Of a stretch of DNA of 64,000 bases, positions 26,361 to 35,604 are shown in pieces. Source of the stretch: TOLSYN sp963849065 (lineage in GTDB: Bacteria > Acidobacteriota > Terriglobia > Terriglobales > Acidobacteriaceae); assembly GCA_963849065.1 (NCBI GenBank), contig CAWKFM010000005.1, positions 1,488,001 through 1,552,000 on the forward strand, in the 5' to 3' direction. The translations under genes were made by a program, and so were the position numbers. Below the pieces are notes generated by a model. The model did no database searches. It worked only from the letters and a program-made list of their open reading frames with translations, and was not told the DNA's origin. Each line of letters starts with the position of its first letter. Position 1 is the first letter of the stretch.

Positions 26361-27143
26361 CTACTGCATAAACCAGCCGTGGCTTACAACCAGCGACTGA
26401 CCGGTCAGCGCATTGCTTTCGAAGGCGGCGAAGAACAACGCCGTTTCCGCCACGTCCTGGACGGTGGTGAATTCGCCGTCCACGGTTTGCCGGAGCATAA
26501 CGTTCCTGATGACATCCTGCTCAGAGATGCCGAGTTCTTTGGCCTGTTCGGGGATCTGCTTTTCCACCAGCGGCGTGCGCACAAAGCCAGGACAGATCAC
26601 ATTGCAGCGCACATTATGCTCGGCCCCTTCTTTGGCTACAACCCTGGCGAGACCTTCCAGCCCATGCTTGGAGGCGACATAGGGAGCCTTGAGTTTGGAG
26701 GCCTCCTTGGAATGCACCGAGCCCATGTAGAGGATGCTGCCTCCAGTGCCCTGCCGGTACATATGCCGGAGTGCGGCGCGGGTGGTCAGGAATGCTCCGT
26801 CGAGATGAACGGCGAGCAGTTGCTTCCATTGGGCGAATTCAAACTGGTCGATCGGCGCCACGATCTGGATGCCGGCGTTGCTCACCAGGATGTCGAGTTT
26901 GCCGAAGGCCGCGACGGCCTGGCCGATCCCGTCGTCAACCTGCTGCTCGTTGGTCACATCCATGGCGATGCTCACGCACCGATGGCCGGTCGAGTCGAGT
27001 TGCTTCGCAGTGGCGTTCGCCGCATCGAGATTGATGTCGGCAATGGCGACCATGGCGCCTTCCCGCAGGAAGGTGCTTGCGATTGCTTTGCCGATGCCGC
27101 TGGCAGCCCCGGTGACAACGGCGACTTTATTTTTCAGATGCAT
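26361..27143 (-). CDS. 3-hydroxybutyrate dehydrogenase (SDR family)
   Basis: A 260-residue short-chain dehydrogenase. NAD motif TGAASGIG, NAG in SNAGIQ, catalytic Ser in MGSVHS and Tyr-Lys in YVASK. The C-terminal segment ICPGFVRTPLVEKQIPEQAKE is typical of D-3-hydroxybutyrate dehydrogenases, which convert 3-hydroxybutyrate to acetoacetate in storage-polymer or ketone-body use. No polyhydroxybutyrate gene is visible nearby. It converges tail-to-tail on the thioredoxin-fold-like gene with 12 bases between stops. Confidence 0.87.
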   Translation of the reverse strand: MHLKNKVAVVTGAASGIGKAIASTFLREGAMVAIADINLDAANATAKQLDSTGHRCVSIAMDVTNEQQVDDGIGQAVAAFGKLDILVSNAGIQIVAPIDQFEFAQWKQLLAVHLDGAFLTTRAALRHMYRQGTGGSILYMGSVHSKEASKLKAPYVASKHGLEGLARVVAKEGAEHNVRCNVICPGFVRTPLVEKQIPEQAKELGISEQDVIRNVMLRQTVDGEFTTVQDVAETALFFAAFESNALTGQSLVVSHGWFMQ

Positions 27144-27254
27144 GATTTCATGTCCTCAAATTGTCCGGTGGAATTATCTCAGGGAATGGCGCAGTTGCCG
27201 AGCGGTTCAGGCGCACTCTAGAATGATGCGGTATTCAGGACAGAGGAGCCTTCG

Positions 27255-28043
27255 ATGGCGTGCACGGTGAACCAGGGAGCGAAGATTTACTGGGATGAGG
27301 TTGGGGAGGGAGACCCTCTGCTGCTCATCATGGGGCTGGGCTATCCGTCCGATGCATGGCATCGCACCCGGCCGGTTTTAGCCAAGAGATACCGGACCAT
27401 CGCGCTGGACAACCGCGGTGTTGGCCGGAGCGACGTGCCGCCGGGTCCTTATTCGATTGCGCTGATGGCGTCGGACGTGGCCGCCGTGCTCGACGCCGCG
27501 GGGGTGCAAAGCGCGCATGTATTCGGTTTCTCCATGGGAGGCATGATCGCGCAGGAGTTTGCGCTACGGTACCCCGAGCGGGTGCGATCGCTGATTCTCG
27601 GCTGCACATCTGCGTGCGGTCCACACGCGGTGCAGGCCGAACCGGAGGCGGCACAGATGCTCATGTCGCGCGGAGACATGACTCCCGAGAATGCGGCCCA
27701 GGCGGCGGTGCCGTTTATCTATGCCCCTTCGACTCCGCGCCAGCTCATCGATGAAGATATAGAAGTGCGGAGGCCGTGGTTTCCGAGACCCGAAGCATAT
27801 CTCGCACAGCTGCAGGCGATCCTCGAGTGGGAATCCGACGGACGGATATCGCAGATCCATTCGCCCACCCTCGTGATTCATGGCGATTCCGACCGACTGG
27901 TGCCGGCAGGCAACGGACGAATCCTTGCGGAGAAGATTCCAGGCGCAAAGCTGATGCTGCTCGCCAATGCCAGCCACATCTTCACAACCGACCAGACCGA
28001 AGCGGCCCTGCGCGCGATCCTGGAGTTTTTGGAAGCGAATTAA
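27255..28043 (+). CDS. Alpha/beta hydrolase
   Basis: A 262-residue alpha/beta hydrolase. The nucleophile elbow is GFSMGG, the acid Asp is in IHGDSDRLVP and the His in ANASHIF, completing the triad. The oxyanion region LIMGLGYPSDAW and NRGVGRSD match the group of small-molecule esterases and lactonases. Substrate cannot be told. GAGGAG precedes the ATG by six bases. Its stop overlaps the 3' end of the converging MarR gene by four bases. Confidence 0.85.
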   Translation: MACTVNQGAKIYWDEVGEGDPLLLIMGLGYPSDAWHRTRPVLAKRYRTIALDNRGVGRSDVPPGPYSIALMASDVAAVLDAAGVQSAHVFGFSMGGMIAQEFALRYPERVRSLILGCTSACGPHAVQAEPEAAQMLMSRGDMTPENAAQAAVPFIYAPSTPRQLIDEDIEVRRPWFPRPEAYLAQLQAILEWESDGRISQIHSPTLVIHGDSDRLVPAGNGRILAEKIPGAKLMLLANASHIFTTDQTEAALRAILEFLEAN

Positions 28044-28534
28044 CCGGGCGGCCTGCTGATGGTTTGCCCCGCTGCGAACAACCCCAGTTTTTTGAGCGAT
28101 GAGTACATCTGCTGCTTCTCATCTGCCGACAACACGGAGAGCACAGCTTCGAGGTCTCTGGCGTGTTTCTCGAAGCACGATGCGGCTACTTTCCTTCCTT
28201 CTCTGGTGAGCTCAACCAGCCGCGCCCGCCGGTCTGCCGCGCTCGACCTGCGAACCACAAGCCCAAGTTTCTCCAGGCGATCGATTGCCGCCGTCATGGA
28301 ACCGCTGGCCAGCAGAACCTTTTGTTGAATCCCGGTGATGGTGAGCGGCCCCTTATGCAGCAAGGCCTCCAGCGCGGCGAAATCGGTCAGGCAGAGCCCC
28401 GAACTTGCGATGCTCTGCTCCGCCAGGCGACTGAGCGCACGATAACTCCTGGACATTACGATCCACAGCCGAGGTGCGGTGATGCGGCCACGGCTTTTTT
28501 TTGCGGGCCGTTTTCTCTCCGGCAATTTAGACAT
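28040..28534 (-). CDS. MarR family transcriptional regulator
   Basis: A 164-residue winged-helix repressor with a basic N-terminal tail (KLPERKRPAKKSRGR). The DNA-reading region is GPLTITGIQQKVLLASGSMTAAIDRLEKLGLVVR, followed by the beta wing RRSSAADRRARLVELT. The ATG at 28534 overlaps the stop codon region of the doxX gene (atgtctaa), so the two are translationally coupled. A GTG at 28549 is an alternative start. The likely targets are its own operon and the divergent pirin gene, via the inverted repeat near 29060. Confidence 0.88.
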   Translation of the reverse strand: MSKLPERKRPAKKSRGRITAPRLWIVMSRSYRALSRLAEQSIASSGLCLTDFAALEALLHKGPLTITGIQQKVLLASGSMTAAIDRLEKLGLVVRRSSAADRRARLVELTREGRKVAASCFEKHARDLEAVLSVLSADEKQQMYSSLKKLGLFAAGQTISRPPG

Positions 28535-28991
28535 GTGGGTTCTTCTCACCAGCCGGTTGGAACAGGCGGTCGAGCGAGGCCGCTCCCGCGCCGCGAATCA
28601 TCAGGAATGCGGTGATCGCAAGCACGAGCAAGTGATACTCGTAGCCCTCGCCCTTTTGTGTCCCCATCCAATTCATGAAGAAACCAACATGCCGATGCAC
28701 CGTTGCGATGGCCACCACCATGTTCACAAAGATTCCGAAGGCTGCAATCCGCGTCAACAATCCGAAGATCAGTCCCAGTCCCCCGAAGAACTCCGCGCAA
28801 ATCGCCAGGAACGCGAGTGGCGCGGGAATGTGCATGTAGCCAGTGAAGGCCGCCATTGTTGCGGTGAAACCGTGGCCCCCAAACCAACCCAGCATCTTCT
28901 GGGCGCCGTGTGCGAAGAAGACCACGCCGAGCACCAGACGAAGAATTGTGGTTGCCGCATCGTTGTTGGTGGCGATCAGTTTGCGAATCAT
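28527..28991 (-). CDS. DoxX family membrane protein
   Basis: A 154-residue four-helix membrane protein. Motifs ILRLVLGVVFFAHGAQKMLGWFGG and AEFFGGLGLIFGLLTR are those of the DoxX/YphA group (PF07681), small proteins linked to thiol or quinone redox stress. GGAG stands about seven bases before the ATG at 28991; upstream in-frame ATG codons lack support. It is the first gene of a doxX-marR operon, divergent from a pirin gene, a trio that recurs in bacteria. Confidence 0.87.
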   Translation of the reverse strand: MIRKLIATNNDAATTILRLVLGVVFFAHGAQKMLGWFGGHGFTATMAAFTGYMHIPAPLAFLAICAEFFGGLGLIFGLLTRIAAFGIFVNMVVAIATVHRHVGFFMNWMGTQKGEGYEYHLLVLAITAFLMIRGAGAASLDRLFQPAGEKNPHV

Positions 28992-29050
28992 AAAACTCTC
29001 CTCTGCAGCTCCATACCCGTCGGAGCGGCTATTCAACGGATGATATGCAC

Positions 29051-29073
29051 TTACATGATGATTCTTTATGTAA
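29051..29073. promoter_or_regulatory. Inverted repeat between doxX-marR and pirin, candidate MarR operator
   Basis: Half-sites ttacat and atgtaa are separated by 11 bases in an AT-rich stretch between the divergent doxX and pirin genes. MarR proteins bind such dyads, and this one is placed to control both directions. The half-sites are short, so chance cannot be excluded. Confidence 0.5.
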
Positions 29074-29134
29074 TGACAGTGTTGAATCGTCGGCCGCCGG
29101 CCGCTCATCCAATTTAGATGAAAGAGAGGCACCT

Positions 29135-30049
29135 ATGTCACTACGGCCAGTGAGGCAAATTCTTTATCCTCAACCGACCACGGAAGGCGCTGGAGTTAAG
29201 CTGCAGCGCGCCTTCGGCTTTGGAAAGACCAAAGAATTCGATCCGTTTCTGCTGCTCGACGATTTTCGCAATGAACGGCCGGAAGATTACCTGGCAGGCT
29301 TTCCCTGGCATCCGCACCGCGGAATTGAGACCATCACCTACGTGCTGGCCGGCTCGGTGGAACACGGCGACAGCCTGGGCAACAAGGGCAAGATGACGGC
29401 GGGCGATGTGCAGTGGATGACGGCCGGCAGCGGCATTCTTCATCAGGAGATGCCCAAAGGCGACGCCTCCGGCCGCATGCACGGCTTCCAGCTGTGGGCG
29501 AACCTGCCATCTTCGCTGAAGATGAGCGACCCGCGTTATCAGGATATCCCGTCCAGCGCCATTCCTGAGGTGACTGAGGACGATGGCACGCGCGCACGCA
29601 TCATCTGCGGCGAGTTCTGGGGCAAGCGAGGGCCGGTCATGGGCGTGGCCGCCGATCCGGCTTACGTGGACATCTCGGTCCCGCCGGGCACCAGAAAGCG
29701 CATTAAGGTGGAAGTAGACCGCAACGCGTTTGCGTATGTCTTCGCCGGCTCAGGCACCTTCCGCGACGCGGCGAAGCCGCGCGCGGTGCTGACCGAGCAC
29801 ACGGCGATTCCTGAAGTCGCTCCCACCTACGACGCCAGAAACCACTCGCTGGTGCTGTTCGATCGCGGAGACGAAATTGTGGTGCAGGCCGGGCCGGAGG
29901 GCATTCGCTTTCTGCTGGTCTCGGGCAAGCCCATCGAAGAGCCGGTCGCCTGGTACGGCCCCATCGTGATGAACACGCCGGCAGAACTCAAGCAGGCGAT
30001 GATCGAGTTGCAGGAAGGCACCTTCATCCGGCATCGCAAAATCGCTTGA
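29135..30049 (+). CDS. Pirin family protein (cupin quercetinase-like)
   Basis: A 304-residue bicupin. The metal-site residues of pirin are visible: FPWHPHRGIETITYV (two His), VEHGD, and SGILHQEMP (His and Glu). Some pirins are quercetin dioxygenases, others redox sensors or enzyme regulators, so the biochemical role is open. The ATG at 29135 follows a gagagg site. It is divergent from doxX-marR and probably controlled by the same MarR protein. Confidence 0.9.
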   Translation: MSLRPVRQILYPQPTTEGAGVKLQRAFGFGKTKEFDPFLLLDDFRNERPEDYLAGFPWHPHRGIETITYVLAGSVEHGDSLGNKGKMTAGDVQWMTAGSGILHQEMPKGDASGRMHGFQLWANLPSSLKMSDPRYQDIPSSAIPEVTEDDGTRARIICGEFWGKRGPVMGVAADPAYVDISVPPGTRKRIKVEVDRNAFAYVFAGSGTFRDAAKPRAVLTEHTAIPEVAPTYDARNHSLVLFDRGDEIVVQAGPEGIRFLLVSGKPIEEPVAWYGPIVMNTPAELKQAMIELQEGTFIRHRKIA

Positions 30050-30282
30050 GCCGGGCTGCGTTCCGGCTCCGGCGACGGGTACCGATTGGCTAGATGAGAG
30101 TTTCTGCCGAGGGTTCACATGCCACCCCAACGGGCGGCCCTGCCGGTAGAGCAACGAATAGCGCAATTGATTGCCGGAGTTGCTTGGGCGGAATATTCTG
30201 GTGAACGCGCGGTCGGTGCGAATCATCGAACCAGTGTGCGAGAAACGACGTGCTGCCAATAGCAATGGGAGGGAGGTTGCAT

Positions 30283-31176
30283 GTGCGGAGATGGATGAGC
30301 ATCATTAAGAACGCAATGGTGGCGGCGGACCGGGATCATATGTGGGTGTTTGCTGCCGGACTTTCCTACTACTTTGTATTGAGCTTCTTCCCGGCCCTGA
30401 TCGCCCTCTCGGCAATAGTGAGCCTGCTTCCGCTGCCGAACCTGTTCAATCCAACGATTGCCTTGATGTCTCGCGTCATCCCGCCGGACACGATCGGGAT
30501 CGTACACCAGATTCTTCACGACCTGATGAATCCCCATCGTGGAGCACTTCTGTCCTTCGGAATCGTTAGTACGCTGTGGACGGCATCCAGCGGATTTTCC
30601 GCCATGATCGAGGCGCTCAACGTTGCCTACGCTGTGCCGGAGACCCGTCCGTTCTGGAAGACACGTGGATTGGCCGTATTGATGGTACTCCTGCTCGGCG
30701 GTCTTCTGTTGATTGCTTTGGCGGCCATGGTGGTGGGGCCGGAATTCGGAGGGTGGCTGGCCCGAGTCCTGCACATAAGCCTTCTGGCTCGCATCTGGCC
30801 ATGGGCGCGATGGACTGTTTCCGGGGCATTCATCGTGGCTGCGGTGGAGAGCATCTACCTGCTCGGGCCCAACCTGAAGCAGCGCGTTGTTCATACGCTG
30901 GTGGGCGCCGTCTTCGCGGTTATCCTTTGGCTCGCACTCTCCTATGCGCTGGGAATCTATTTTCAAAGATTCGCCAACTTCAATCGAACCTACGGAGCAC
31001 TGGGCGGGGTCATCGCGCTGATGATATGGATGTACTGGAGCTTCTTCGTGATCCTGCTGGGAGCGGCGATCAACAGCCAAGGACTGCAGGCGAGTGGTCA
31101 AGGAACGCTGCCTTTGAAGCAGCCTATACCGAGGCCGAAGCAGGAGACCGCGAAGCCGGGCGACGTTGCAGCGTAA
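30283..31176 (+). CDS. YihY/BrkB-like inner-membrane protein
   Basis: A 297-residue membrane protein of the UPF0761/YihY family with six predicted helices. The family pattern VFAAGLSYYFVLSFFPALIALSA and the later FNRTYGALGGVIALMIWMYWS are clear. The C-terminal tail is proline- and lysine-rich and cytosolic. The GTG at 30283 is chosen because GGGAGG lies six bases before it; an ATG follows four codons on. The molecular function is unknown. It has no obvious operon partner. Confidence 0.85.
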   Translation: MRRWMSIIKNAMVAADRDHMWVFAAGLSYYFVLSFFPALIALSAIVSLLPLPNLFNPTIALMSRVIPPDTIGIVHQILHDLMNPHRGALLSFGIVSTLWTASSGFSAMIEALNVAYAVPETRPFWKTRGLAVLMVLLLGGLLLIALAAMVVGPEFGGWLARVLHISLLARIWPWARWTVSGAFIVAAVESIYLLGPNLKQRVVHTLVGAVFAVILWLALSYALGIYFQRFANFNRTYGALGGVIALMIWMYWSFFVILLGAAINSQGLQASGQGTLPLKQPIPRPKQETAKPGDVAA

Positions 31177-31192
31177 CCGCCCGGAGCGGCAA

Positions 31193-32350
31193 CTAATGCG
31201 TGGGTGTAGAGATCGATCGGGCCAGCGCCCGGTCGAGGTCAGCGATGAGATCGTCGGCGTCTTCGATGCCCACGGAAACTCTCACCAACTCGGGCGGAAG
31301 CGCGCGTGAAGCGGCGATCTCGGCTGGAACGCTGGCGTGCGACATGCATCCTGGCAGGCTGATTGTGGAATGCATACTTCCGAAACTCACACTTATCTGA
31401 AACATCTTGGCCTGCTCGGCCACCGCGCGCGCCGCCTCCGCCGAGCGCGCCGTGAAGCAGAGCACCGAGCCTGCGCCTGAAGCCTGCTGCTGTTGTAGCG
31501 CGTAGCCGGCATCGCTGTTGAGACCAGGGTAGAAGACGCGCTCCACACGCGCGTCGGCGGCGAGATATTCGGCCACACCCAGGGCATTGCGCTGCTGAGC
31601 GTCGATGCGCAGTTTCAGCGTCTTCAGGCCGCGCAGCAGCAGAAAGCAGTCGAACGGAGCCAGCGCGCTGCCCTCGCCGTTCTGCATCAGGTAAATGTCA
31701 TCGGCGAGGTTTGCATCGCCTACCACCACCACACCACCCATCACGTCGGCGTGGCCGCCCAGAAACTTGGTCGCCGAGTGCACCACGATGTCGGCGCCGA
31801 GCGCAAGCGGATTCTGCAGGTACGGAGACATCAGCGAGTTGTCCACCACCAGAAGCGCCTTGTTCTCGTGCGCCAGTGCGGCCAGCGCCCGCAGGTCGAG
31901 AACGCGCAGCAGAGGATTGGTCGGCGACTCCACGAAGATGAGACGGGTGTGCGGCGTGATCTTGGCGCCGAACGATTCCAGATTGCCGGCGTCGGCATAG
32001 CGCGCTTTGATGCCCGCCCGCTCCAGGATGCGTGTGAACAGCCGGCAGGTGCCGCCGTACAGATCGATGTCGGCAAGGATTTCATCACCGGTGCGCAGCG
32101 TGCGCGCCACTGCGGTGATGGCGGCCATTCCACTGGCAAAGGCAAAGCCGCGCGTGCCGCCTTCCAGCCGGGCCACCTGCTCTTCCAGCACCGTTCGGGT
32201 TGGATTGCCACTGCGTGAGTAATCGTAATCGCCGAATTGGTCCGCGTGTTCCTGCTCAAAGGTTGCGGTCTGGTAGATGGGCGTGGCCGTGGGACGGAAG
32301 CGATCTCCGGGCGCGGCGTCGAATTGCACGAGCCGGCTAGCGAATTTCAT
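31193..32350 (-). CDS. Trans-sulfuration PLP enzyme (cystathionine synthase/lyase type)
   Basis: A 385-residue Cys/Met-metabolism PLP enzyme. The Schiff-base Lys is in VVHSATKFLGGHADV, the phosphate-binding YSRSGNPTR and the SPTNPLLRV segment are present. It could be cystathionine gamma-synthase, beta-lyase or gamma-lyase; short motifs do not separate these. Its ATG overlaps the stop of an upstream paralogue (ATGA), so the two act in one unit, plausibly on sequential steps of methionine or cysteine synthesis. No SAM riboswitch is seen upstream. Confidence 0.88.
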   Translation of the reverse strand: MKFASRLVQFDAAPGDRFRPTATPIYQTATFEQEHADQFGDYDYSRSGNPTRTVLEEQVARLEGGTRGFAFASGMAAITAVARTLRTGDEILADIDLYGGTCRLFTRILERAGIKARYADAGNLESFGAKITPHTRLIFVESPTNPLLRVLDLRALAALAHENKALLVVDNSLMSPYLQNPLALGADIVVHSATKFLGGHADVMGGVVVVGDANLADDIYLMQNGEGSALAPFDCFLLLRGLKTLKLRIDAQQRNALGVAEYLAADARVERVFYPGLNSDAGYALQQQQASGAGSVLCFTARSAEAARAVAEQAKMFQISVSFGSMHSTISLPGCMSHASVPAEIAASRALPPELVRVSVGIEDADDLIADLDRALARSISTPTH

Positions 32351-33540
32351 CGGCGGCCTCCGTCCGAAGCTTTACCGCAGCCAGCAGCCGCAAATGCCTG
32401 TTCGAGGTCGGCGATGATGTCGGCGGGCGACTCCAGCCCCACGGAGAGACGGATCAGTCCCTCGGAGATGCCGAGTTGCTGGCGCACTTCGGGGCCGAGA
32501 TCGGCGTGGGTCGTTGTGGCCGGGTGCGTAACGAGCGTCTCCAGTCCGCCGAGGCTCTCGGCGCGGGTGCAAAGCTGCATGGCGTTGATGGCTGCGATTG
32601 CGGTAGCGTAAGGCGCGTCCAGTTCGAAGGAAACCATGCCGCCGGGTGCGCGCTGTTGGCGCAGAGCAAGCTCATGCTGAGGGAACGACTTGAGCCCGGG
32701 ATAAAAGACACGCGCAACGCACGGCTGCGCCTCCAGCCACTCGGCAATAATCTGCGCATTCTCGCAATGCAGGCGCAGACGCGCCGGAAGCGTCTTGATT
32801 CCCTGCAAGGTAAGCCAGGCATCGAAGGGCGCCTGAATCGATCCCACGGTTTTCCGAATCAGCCGGAAGCGTTCGGCCAGCGCCGCGTCGTTGGTGGCCA
32901 GCGATCCGCCCACCGTGGCGTTGTGGCCGTCGATGTATTTCGTGGTGGAGAGCACGGAGATGTGGGCGCCCAGTTCCAACGGACGCTGCAGGATCGGCGT
33001 CAGAAAAGTATTATCAACGGCAAGCAGCAGGCCGTGGCGCTTAGTGATTTCCGCGATGGCGGCAATGTCGGTCAGAGTCAGAATTGGATTGGCTGGAGTC
33101 TCGATGAAGACAATGCGGGTTTGCGGCGTGATCGCCGCTTCTACATTGGCGGGATTGGAGCTATCGACGAAGGTAGCGTGTACTCCAAGGGGCTCCAGCA
33201 CCTCGCGGAACAAGCGGATCGTTCCGCCGTAGGTTACCTCGGAAAGAATGGCGTGCTCGCCGGCTTTCAGCACGGAGAAAAACAGCGTGCTCTCGGCGGC
33301 CATGCCGCTGCGGAAGCAGACCGCCGGTGCCGTCCCCTCCAGCGCGCCGATCGCTTTTTCCAGCGCATCTACCGTGGGGTTGGAGACGCGCGAATAACTG
33401 ATTGCCGTATCAGCTCCCACAACCTCGTGCACGAACATGCCGGTTTGGTAGAGGGGATAAATCATGGATCTGGCTTCGGCGTCCAGCGTGCGGCCGCCGT
33501 GAATGGCCAACGTTGCAATGTCTTGAATTCGTGAAGCCAA
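32347..33540 (-). CDS. Second trans-sulfuration PLP enzyme, TTG start
   Basis: A 397-residue paralogue of the following gene. The PLP Lys is in VLSTTKYIDGHNATVGG, with YSRVSNPTVDALE and ETPANPILTL. The start is TTG at 33540, giving LASRIQDIATLAIHGG, with GGAGG five bases upstream; a longer frame would run through tRNA-Gly and is rejected. The two paralogues differ enough to suggest different steps (for example a gamma-synthase and a lyase). It is first in a two-gene operon, immediately after tRNA-Gly. Confidence 0.88.
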   Translation of the reverse strand: MASRIQDIATLAIHGGRTLDAEARSMIYPLYQTGMFVHEVVGADTAISYSRVSNPTVDALEKAIGALEGTAPAVCFRSGMAAESTLFFSVLKAGEHAILSEVTYGGTIRLFREVLEPLGVHATFVDSSNPANVEAAITPQTRIVFIETPANPILTLTDIAAIAEITKRHGLLLAVDNTFLTPILQRPLELGAHISVLSTTKYIDGHNATVGGSLATNDAALAERFRLIRKTVGSIQAPFDAWLTLQGIKTLPARLRLHCENAQIIAEWLEAQPCVARVFYPGLKSFPQHELALRQQRAPGGMVSFELDAPYATAIAAINAMQLCTRAESLGGLETLVTHPATTTHADLGPEVRQQLGISEGLIRLSVGLESPADIIADLEQAFAAAGCGKASDGGRR

Positions 33541-33627
33541 AGAATCCTCCTGGCCGGTGAGTGGAAAACGTCGAAAACAAATTTGCCGTCTTGAGGGGAA
33601 CCCACGCCATTTTATTGTTGGGCTCTT

Positions 33628-33702
33628 TGGAGCGGGAGACCGGGATCGAACCGGCGACATCCAGCTTGGGAAGCTGGCGTTCTACCGCTGAACTACTCCC
33701 GC
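33628..33702 (-). tRNA. tRNA-Gly (anticodon CCC)
   Basis: Cloverleaf on the minus strand: acceptor gcgggag/ctcccgc, anticodon arm ccagc-TTCCCAA-gctgg giving CCC, T-arm gccgg-TTCGATC-ccggt, CCA encoded at 33628-33630. All stems pair well. Confidence 0.95.
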
Positions 33703-33922
33703 TCGCAGGTAAGCAGAGCTAGATTACACCCAGCGGCCAGTTTACGGCAACGCTATGGCGGCATGCGGCCGTCGTCGATTGCCCGGGACGGGGGCGGCGC
33801 GGGCCGGGTTCCGTTGTGGCGCGCAGGATAGATGCGGAGCGCGCGGTGTGATCTGTCTCCTATCGGACGCGGCGGGCTGTGGGGTAGAATCCTGGTGACC
33901 TGCAAGCAGGCGAGGAGGCATC

Positions 33923-34726
33923 ATGTTTCCGATGTCGGGAATTGTTCTCATCATCGTTGCGTTCTACCTGTTCAGCTCCATCAAGATACTTTCCGAGTAT
34001 GAGCGCGGCGTCATCTTCCGGCTGGGCCGCCTGCTGCCCGAACCCAAGGGCCCGGGGATCATTCTGGTGTTTGCGCCGCTGGACCGCATGGTGCGGGTGG
34101 ATCTGCGGCAGGTCGCCTTCGATGTGCCGCCACAGGACATCATCACCCGCGATAACGTGACGCTGAAGGTGAACGCGGTGGTGTTTTTGCGGGTCATCGA
34201 TCCGCGGCGCGCGGTGGTGGAGGTGACCAACTACCAGTTCCAGACGCAGCAGTTCGCGCTGACCACGCTGCGCAGCGTGCTGGGTGAGGTGGAGTTGGAC
34301 GAGTTGCTGGCGCATCGCGACAAAATCAACCTGCGGTTGCAGTCGATTCTGGACCAGCACACCGCCCCCTGGGGCGTGAAGGTGGCCAACGTCGAAGTGA
34401 AGCAGGTGGACCTGGCCGAAACCATGATGCGTGCGATGGCCAAGCAGGCCGAAGCCGAACGCGAGAAGCGGGCCAAGATCATTCACGCCGAGGGCGAGTA
34501 TTCCGCCGCACAGCGGCTGGTGGACGCCGCACACCTGCTGCAGACCGAGCCGGCCTCGATCCAGCTGCGCTACCTGCAGACTTTGGCCGAGATCGGCGCG
34601 GAGAAAAACACCACCATCATCTTCCCGATTCCCATCGATCTGCTCGCAGGTATCCAGAAGTTAACGGGGCTGGCACCACAATCTCCGTCACCAAACCGCG
34701 ACGCGGCGGCATCGTCCGAGGCATAA
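33923..34726 (+). CDS. SPFH/slipin (stomatin-like) membrane protein
   Basis: A 267-residue band-7 protein. One N-terminal membrane helix (GIVLIIVAFYLFSS) is followed by SIKILSEYERGVIFRLGRLL, the signature of bacterial slipins, and a coiled-coil region EAEREKRAKIIHAEGEYSAAQRL. Slipins assemble membrane microdomains, and many sit beside an NfeD protease gene; none is present here, although a SPOR-domain gene starts 15 bases on. GAGGAGG precedes the ATG. Confidence 0.9.
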   Translation: MFPMSGIVLIIVAFYLFSSIKILSEYERGVIFRLGRLLPEPKGPGIILVFAPLDRMVRVDLRQVAFDVPPQDIITRDNVTLKVNAVVFLRVIDPRRAVVEVTNYQFQTQQFALTTLRSVLGEVELDELLAHRDKINLRLQSILDQHTAPWGVKVANVEVKQVDLAETMMRAMAKQAEAEREKRAKIIHAEGEYSAAQRLVDAAHLLQTEPASIQLRYLQTLAEIGAEKNTTIIFPIPIDLLAGIQKLTGLAPQSPSPNRDAAASSEA

Positions 34727-34741
34727 TTAGCGGAGGCGGAG

Positions 34742-35506
34742 ATGCGGGAGCGGGAGACGATGAACAGCTATCAGAACACCAGGGCTGCCGACAACCGAAT
34801 GGATGACGCCGGAATTGCGGACACCGAGATTACGCTCGGAGTTGGGCAACTACTGGGGCTGTTCTTCGGACTGGTAATTCTGTGCGGCCTTGCGCTGGGC
34901 ACTGGCTACTGGCTGGGACGCAGCTCCGCAAAACAGGCCCCGGCCGCAGCGACTACGGCGAGTGGGGCTTCGGCAAACCCGGCTCCCACGGCCAACGGCA
35001 AGCCTGGAGCCGCGCAGCTCGCTGCGCCGCCGTCCCAGGCAAGCCAACCCGCAGCCGCCGATTGCAGCGGGGACAACTGCCAGCCTCAGGCGTCGGCCGC
35101 GCCCAATGCTGCCATGGCCAATGCGGCGGCGAATGGGTCCACGCCTAACGCGGCAGTTCCTAACCCCAGCGACCTGACCTTCTACCAGACAGTACAGCAG
35201 AAAGACAACGCTCACCCCAAGCTGACGCCGCCGGAAGCTGCGGCCAGCCCCGCGCCGCAGGGCGCCTCCGACAGCCACACCACGCTCGGCACCGGCTACC
35301 TGGTGCAGATTGCGGCGGTGCGCAATCCGGACGACGCCAGGCTGCTGAGCGGCGCGCTCCAGAAGCAGCAGTATCCGGTCATTGTCACCCAGCCGGGAGA
35401 CAAGTTGTATCACGTGCAGGTGGGCCCTTACGCGGACTTTAAAGAGGCCGACGCGATCCGCTCGCGGCTGATCGGCGCCGGCTACAACGCGTTCCTCAAG
35501 CATTAG
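34742..35506 (+). CDS. SPOR-domain membrane protein
   Basis: A 254-residue single-pass protein. A membrane helix (LGLFFGLVILCGLALGTGYWLG, about 40-60) is followed by a long Ala/Pro/Asn-rich periplasmic linker and a C-terminal SPOR domain (YLVQIAAVRNPDDARLLSGAL to the end). SPOR domains bind denuded peptidoglycan at division sites, so a cell-envelope or division role is likely. Two starts are possible, ATG 34742 or ATG 34760, both with purine-rich sites. It follows the slipin gene by 15 bases. Confidence 0.82.
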   Translation: MRERETMNSYQNTRAADNRMDDAGIADTEITLGVGQLLGLFFGLVILCGLALGTGYWLGRSSAKQAPAAATTASGASANPAPTANGKPGAAQLAAPPSQASQPAAADCSGDNCQPQASAAPNAAMANAAANGSTPNAAVPNPSDLTFYQTVQQKDNAHPKLTPPEAAASPAPQGASDSHTTLGTGYLVQIAAVRNPDDARLLSGALQKQQYPVIVTQPGDKLYHVQVGPYADFKEADAIRSRLIGAGYNAFLKH

Positions 35507-35604
35507 ATCGACAAGTACCGATCTTTTCCGGTTACAAACGTAACCCGCGGGCGCAGTTTGCCGCTTGCCCGCAGCTCCGAATCCCTTATGATGAATGCAC
35601 CGTC

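Noticed and set aside
33541..33660. Upstream extension of the second PLP enzyme frame
   Set aside because: It runs into tRNA-Gly, and a strong GGAGG supports the TTG start at 33540.
33540..33922. Possible SAM riboswitch upstream of the sulfur amino acid genes
   Set aside because: The region is occupied by tRNA-Gly and no SAM aptamer blocks are visible.
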